A DNA stretch of 33,618 nt. It comes from Rheinheimera sp. Its GTDB lineage: Bacteria > Pseudomonadota > Gammaproteobacteria > Enterobacterales > Alteromonadaceae. The notes under the pieces are model-generated. The model saw only the letters and a program-made list of their open reading frames with translations. It did not search any database and was not told the DNA's origin. The translations under genes and the position numbers were made by a program. Every line of letters starts with the position of its first letter. Position 1 is the stretch's first letter. The DNA lies in assembly GCA_003482455.1 (NCBI GenBank), contig DMYW01000041.1, positions 1-33,618 on the forward strand, in the 5' to 3' direction. Below are positions 30,571 through 33,618 of this stretch, piece after piece.

Positions 30571-31608
30571 ATGATGTTGTTGCTGCAAAATCCATCGTTT
30601 CGAGTTCATCTGCCCGGCTTCGTTGCGGCGGCCGCGGTCGCGTTGCTGGCGCTTGGCGTGCAGCAGCTGGCGGCAGGGCTGTCCGAGTTGTTTATCGCCT
30701 TGATATTGGGTTTGGCACTGCGTGCGCTGCTCAGCGCTCGGCTCGCGCAAGCAGTCTGGCAACCTGGGTTTTTGTTGCTAAAAACTACGGTGTTGCGTGC
30801 TGGGATTGTGTTATTTGGCTTTCGACTGAGTTGGCAGCAACTGAGTCAGCTGGGCTGGCAAGGGATCTTGATTGATCTGCTGATGCTCAGCAGTACATTT
30901 TGTCTTGCGTTGTGGCTGGGGCGCCGGTTGGGAGTGGATAAAGGTTTGGCGACGCTGATTGGCGCTGGCAGTGCTATTTGTGGTGCGGCCGCGGTGATGG
31001 CAACGGCCTCGACCCTGCGTAGCAACGAAGCGCACAGCGCGGTTGCGATCGGCACAGTCGTGTTGTTTGGCAGCATCGCGATGCTGCTGTACCCGCTCGT
31101 CTACCCCTGGTGGGTACTGCTGGGTGGGGATGCTCGGAGCATGGGAGTCTTGATCGGTTCGACCGTGCACGAAGTGGCGCAGGTGGTGGTCGCAGGACAA
31201 GCGATCTCGGGTGATGTTGCGGAATTTGCCGTGTTAAGCAAGTTGGGCCGAGTCTTGTTGCTAGCACCGTTTTTAGTCGTGGTGATGCTGTTGCAGCGGC
31301 GCGCCGCTAATGCCGCGCAGCCAGCCGCTGTGAGCTCGCGTGGGGCGGCGGTGCCAGTACCTTGGTTTGCCATTGGCAGTTTAGGCTGTTGTGTATGGCA
31401 GTCGCTATCACCGCTACCAGAGCTGCCGTTACAGGCGGTGTTGTCTGTGGACCGTGCTTGTTTAGTGCTAGCAATGGCGGCGTTGGGGTTGTCGACGTGT
31501 TTTCGTCAGCTGGGTCAGTTTGGCTATAAACCTTTGTTTTTAGGCGCGTTATTGGCGTGTTGGTTGCTAATTGTTGGTGGGTTTTTAAACATTTTTCTTT
31601 ATTGTTAA
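30571..31608 (+). CDS. yeiH: YeiH family putative sulfate/sulfite exporter (UPF0324)
   Basis: The 345-residue inner-membrane protein has about ten hydrophobic helices and the YeiH/UPF0324 signature: the GLALRALL helix, TTVLRAGIVLFGFRLS, the Gly-rich GAGSAICGAAAVMATAS loop and the IGSTVHEVAQVVVAG motif. The family is described as putative sulfate or sulfite exporters. AAGG lies 5 nt before ATG 30571; a second ATG follows at once and cannot be excluded. The divergent LysR gene and the dyad between them match the yeiE-yeiH organisation. A TauE/SafE gene for a similar job lies about 6 kb to the left. Confidence 0.92.
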   Translation: MMLLLQNPSFRVHLPGFVAAAAVALLALGVQQLAAGLSELFIALILGLALRALLSARLAQAVWQPGFLLLKTTVLRAGIVLFGFRLSWQQLSQLGWQGILIDLLMLSSTFCLALWLGRRLGVDKGLATLIGAGSAICGAAAVMATASTLRSNEAHSAVAIGTVVLFGSIAMLLYPLVYPWWVLLGGDARSMGVLIGSTVHEVAQVVVAGQAISGDVAEFAVLSKLGRVLLLAPFLVVVMLLQRRAANAAQPAAVSSRGAAVPVPWFAIGSLGCCVWQSLSPLPELPLQAVLSVDRACLVLAMAALGLSTCFRQLGQFGYKPLFLGALLACWLLIVGGFLNIFLYC

Positions 31609-31659
31609 AAGTTGTCATTAGACGCAAAGATTTGTGATTTGATCGAGCTTTGGTTGTCG

Positions 31660-31700
31660 CCTCCACCGCAAACCGCATAGCGTGGGTTGTCGCGTGGAGG
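31660..31700 (+). promoter_or_regulatory. Hairpin masking a ribosome-binding site
   Basis: CCTCCAC (31660-31666) is perfectly complementary to GTGGAGG (31694-31700), which contains the GGAGG ribosome site of the ORF at 31705. Inner pairing (CAAACC with GGGTTG, one mismatch) would further close the 27-nt loop. The direct repeat GGTTGTCGC occurs just before each arm. Folding would block translation. Confidence 0.55.
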
Positions 31701-31704
31701 TTGT

Positions 31705-31881
31705 ATGACGACTCAACAAGAATTTGATATCTATCAATTGGCTATCTCGGAGCAGGCGCAAGTGATTGCTTTGACTGAACCGAAATTGCAGCAAGAACTG
31801 AATCAGTTGCTGGCGCAAGTCGCCGATGCCGAACTGGCGCAGCAGATCCGTCGTTTGGTGCAGCAGCTTACCGCTGCATAA
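31705..31881 (+). CDS. Small Gln/Leu-rich helical protein, unknown
   Basis: The 58-residue ORF starts with ATG 4 nt after a strong GGAGG. The product is almost entirely amphipathic helix with many Gln, Leu and Ala residues (EPKLQQELNQLLAQ, DAELAQQIRRLVQQLTAA), without a signal peptide, Cys or membrane segment. I do not recognise a family; a coiled-coil or small regulatory protein would fit. It follows yeiH by 96 nt and has a hairpin that can cover its ribosome site. The in-frame GTG further upstream is inside that hairpin and less likely. No terminator separates it from yeiH. Confidence 0.6.
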   Translation: MTTQQEFDIYQLAISEQAQVIALTEPKLQQELNQLLAQVADAELAQQIRRLVQQLTAA

Positions 31882-32083
31882 CGCACCGCTATTGTCATTG
31901 AATTCCACGAGGGAAAGCCGCTAGGATGCTGCTTTGCTCGTGGAACTTTGCATCAAGTCCGCAAGTCCTTGCGCATTTCTGCTGGTCACAGCGTCAAATT
32001 CACCAATGTTTCGCGGTTATTCAGGGGCTTCGTCGAAAGAAGCACGCCATGTGAACAAAACGCGCAGGGCACAAGGAGTCATC

Positions 32084-32779
32084 ATGCGTAAATTAGGCCT
32101 GCTCGGCGGGATGAGTTTTGAATCCACCTTGACCTATTACCGACTGATTAACGAACGGGTGCGCCAGCAACGCGGTGGCTTGCACAGCGCCGAATTGCTG
32201 CTGTACAGCGTTGATTTTGCACAAATAGCCCAGTTGCAAAAAAACGGCGATTGGCAGCGCGCGGGCGAGGTCTTGGCGCAAGCCACCGCTGCGCTCAAAG
32301 CGGCGGGGGCGGACGCTGTGGTGCTTTGTACCAATACCATGCACAAGGTGGCCGACGCCATTGCGACTGAACTGCCGTTGCTGCATATAGCACAAGCCAC
32401 TGGCGAGGCGATCCAAGCAAAAGGCTTGCAGCAAGTGGCGTTGCTCGGCACCGCTTTTACCATGGAACAGGCTTTTTATCGCGATTATCTTCGTGACCAC
32501 TTCGGTTTGAGCGTGTTAATCCCCGAGGCGGATGAACGCGCCGAGATCCATCGTGTGATCTACGAGGAATTGTGCCAAGGCCAGTTTTTAGCACCATCAC
32601 GGCAGCGGTATCTGCAGATCTGTCAGTCGCTGATCAGTCGAGGTGCGCAAGGCATCATTTTAGGCTGCACCGAAATCGCCTTGTTGCTGCCACCGGCAAC
32701 CACCGAATTATCAGTTCCTTTGTTTGATACGACGTTATTGCATGCGCAAGGCGCTGCAGACTGGGCGTTGCAATCATGA
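32084..32779 (+). CDS. Aspartate/glutamate racemase family protein (YgeA/RacX type)
   Basis: The 231-residue cytoplasmic enzyme is of the PLP-independent two-cysteine racemase family. The N-terminal GLLGGMSFESTLTYYRLIN, the first catalytic cysteine in VVLCTNTMHK (about Cys84) and the second in IILGCTEIALLL (about Cys196) are intact. E. coli YgeA is a broad-specificity amino-acid racemase; the pattern here is of that type rather than MurI. I chose ATG 32084 with AAGGAG 6 nt upstream over an open frame that starts 50 codons earlier. The last 4 nt (ATGA) overlap the next gene, so they are translationally coupled. The substrate is not known. Confidence 0.9.
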   Translation: MRKLGLLGGMSFESTLTYYRLINERVRQQRGGLHSAELLLYSVDFAQIAQLQKNGDWQRAGEVLAQATAALKAAGADAVVLCTNTMHKVADAIATELPLLHIAQATGEAIQAKGLQQVALLGTAFTMEQAFYRDYLRDHFGLSVLIPEADERAEIHRVIYEELCQGQFLAPSRQRYLQICQSLISRGAQGIILGCTEIALLLPPATTELSVPLFDTTLLHAQGAADWALQS

Positions 32780-33336
32780 ACGCGACAACGATGACGGCAG
32801 CAAGAACCAAGAACACAAGGAGCCGCAGCCTGTGCCGCCCGTCGCTAGTGTTGGCCTGTGTGCTTTGCAGCATCTCTGCTGTGGCGGCGCCATCCAACGG
32901 CCCAGAGCAGCCAATAACGTTACCTACTCTGCCTACTGCGCAACAAGTCGAGCAGCAAGCCAATGCCGCGTATCAAGCGTGTGCCAACGCTTATGATGAA
33001 AACCCGACACACGGCGCAGACCGCGCGTTTGCCGATTGTACTGGTAGTCGAATTGAACGCTACCAAACCGCCAGTCTTGACCAACAGGCGCAGCTACGCA
33101 GGCTGGTGCCTGCGGCTTGTTTGCCGGCGTTGGAGGCGGTGATCACAGGGCTGCAACAGCAAACACAACGACAACAGCAATTGGCTGAGCAGTTGACGGC
33201 GGCGCGGCCGGGTTCAGGTGAAACCGCAGCGGCTGAGTTGTACGAAATTGCGGTGATTTCACAGTATCGCTACTTGGCGGCATTAAGTGCGCAGTTGCAA
33301 CAGGACATGGGCGAGCAAATCTGCCCAGCAGGCTAA
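32776..33336 (+). CDS. Exported Gln-rich protein with four cysteines, unknown
   Basis: The 186-residue protein has an atypically long basic N-terminus followed by a hydrophobic signal core (SLVLACVLCSISAVAA, cleavage near 38). The mature part has Cys in YQACANAY, FADCTG, PAACLPAL and EQICPAG, four residues that could form two disulfides, and a Gln-rich helical stretch (GLQQQTQRQQQLAEQLTAA) with coiled-coil character. I do not recognise the family. The start is ATG 32776 by ATGA overlap with the racemase gene; ATG 32791 is a plausible alternative. Coupling with a racemase suggests a periplasmic role tied to D-amino acids or the cell wall, but this is inference. Confidence 0.7.
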   Translation: MNATTMTAARTKNTRSRSLCRPSLVLACVLCSISAVAAPSNGPEQPITLPTLPTAQQVEQQANAAYQACANAYDENPTHGADRAFADCTGSRIERYQTASLDQQAQLRRLVPAACLPALEAVITGLQQQTQRQQQLAEQLTAARPGSGETAAAELYEIAVISQYRYLAALSAQLQQDMGEQICPAG

Positions 33337-33532
33337 GGCGGGGACATGTAAGGCGAGGGCGGTACAGTCTGAAGCCGTTGCAGGTCACCCAAAGCGTAGT
33401 CGGCTGATCCGTCTGTCGAACCTAGAACTAACGCTATCTCTAACAGCAAACCGACGTGACGTTGTTAAAACAGCAGCACCGCGACCAGCAGTTGTCGCAG
33501 AGGAAGGGGAAGGGAAACCAAATCACCGGCAT
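33337..33532. other. Intergenic stretch, no gene seen
   Basis: Frames on both strands remain open for up to about 90 codons here but lack ribosome sites and protein-like composition. I see no promoter or RNA gene. Confidence 0.4.
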
Positions 33533-33566
33533 AAAAAAAGCAACTGCTGGGCAGTTGCTTTTTTTT
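33533..33566. terminator. Strong intrinsic terminator, both directions
   Basis: A7-GCAACTGC-TGG-GCAGTTGC-T8 is a perfect 8-bp stem with A and T runs. It follows the racemase/exported-protein unit and could also end a gene coming from the right. Confidence 0.9.
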
Positions 33567-33573
33567 AGCGGCA

Positions 33574-33593
33574 AGCGTGTGGTTTCACACGCT
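33574..33593. other. Second perfect hairpin at the right edge
   Basis: AGCGTGTG-GTTT-CACACGCT is a perfect 8-bp stem with no T-run, 8 nt beyond the terminator. Its role is unknown; it may belong to the 3' region of a gene beyond the window. Confidence 0.45.
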
Positions 33594-33618
33594 AGGCACA
33601 ATTACAGAATAACGATGT

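Overview
The window reads as an ordinary, gene-dense chromosomal segment of a gammaproteobacterium, most likely an Alteromonadales-type organism (Shewanella, Rheinheimera or Alishewanella relatives). The reasons are a P-protein pheA with a phenylalanine leader-peptide attenuator, the divergent rnhA/dnaQ pair followed by tRNA-Asp genes as in enterics, a TIGR03503-type protein, a DUF2750 protein, EttA, cytochrome c' beside a b561-type cytochrome, and a divergent LysR/YeiH pair. I see no integrase, transposase, phage, plasmid or CRISPR signature. The genus is inference from gene content only.

Layout. Positions 1-4155 hold the 5' end of pheA with its attenuator (minus strand), a penicillin-acylase-family hydrolase, and a convergent cytochrome b561 / cytochrome c' pair sharing a terminator region. 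Positions 4291-11691 are a plus-strand run: a large membrane GGDEF-EAL protein, then two exported amidohydrolase-fold proteins ending at a strong terminator. Positions 11796-13056 (minus) carry a tandem-receiver response regulator and a SUI1/YciH protein. Positions 13240-16807 (plus) carry a GAF protein, an aromatic/aspartate aminotransferase, and a coupled pair made of a stand-alone periplasmic solute-binding protein and a MepA-like peptidase. Then come ettA (minus), a DUF2750 gene (plus) and a polyphosphate kinase 2 (minus).

Positions 20373-22381 are a Fur-box-controlled operon of three envelope proteins (PepSY-associated membrane protein, DUF2271, DUF4198). They are followed by a small basic/acidic minus-strand protein, a periplasmic glutathione peroxidase, an unusual long intergenic stretch (23746-24150), a TauE/SafE exporter and a DUF2892 membrane protein. 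rnhA and dnaQ diverge from a 63-bp gap. dnaQ overlaps the start of a TIGR03503 gene, which is followed by a strong promoter and four identical tRNA-Asp(GTC) genes. The right end has a second solute-binding protein, a LysR regulator divergent from yeiH with a perfect 22-bp dyad between them, a 58-codon ORF whose ribosome-binding site can be masked by a hairpin, and an amino-acid racemase coupled to a cysteine-containing exported protein of unknown function.

How the genes work together: PheA and the AspC/TyrB-family aminotransferase can serve successive steps to phenylalanine. RnhA and DnaQ serve replication and repair. YeiE-like and YeiH, possibly with TauE/DUF2892, point to sulfite/sulfur export. 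The Fur box links the PepSY operon to iron. Nothing here can be claimed as a proven new system. The best candidates for a second look are the pair of partly degenerate amidohydrolases, the Fur operon, the masked-RBS small ORF, and the unexplained intergenic block at 23746-24150.
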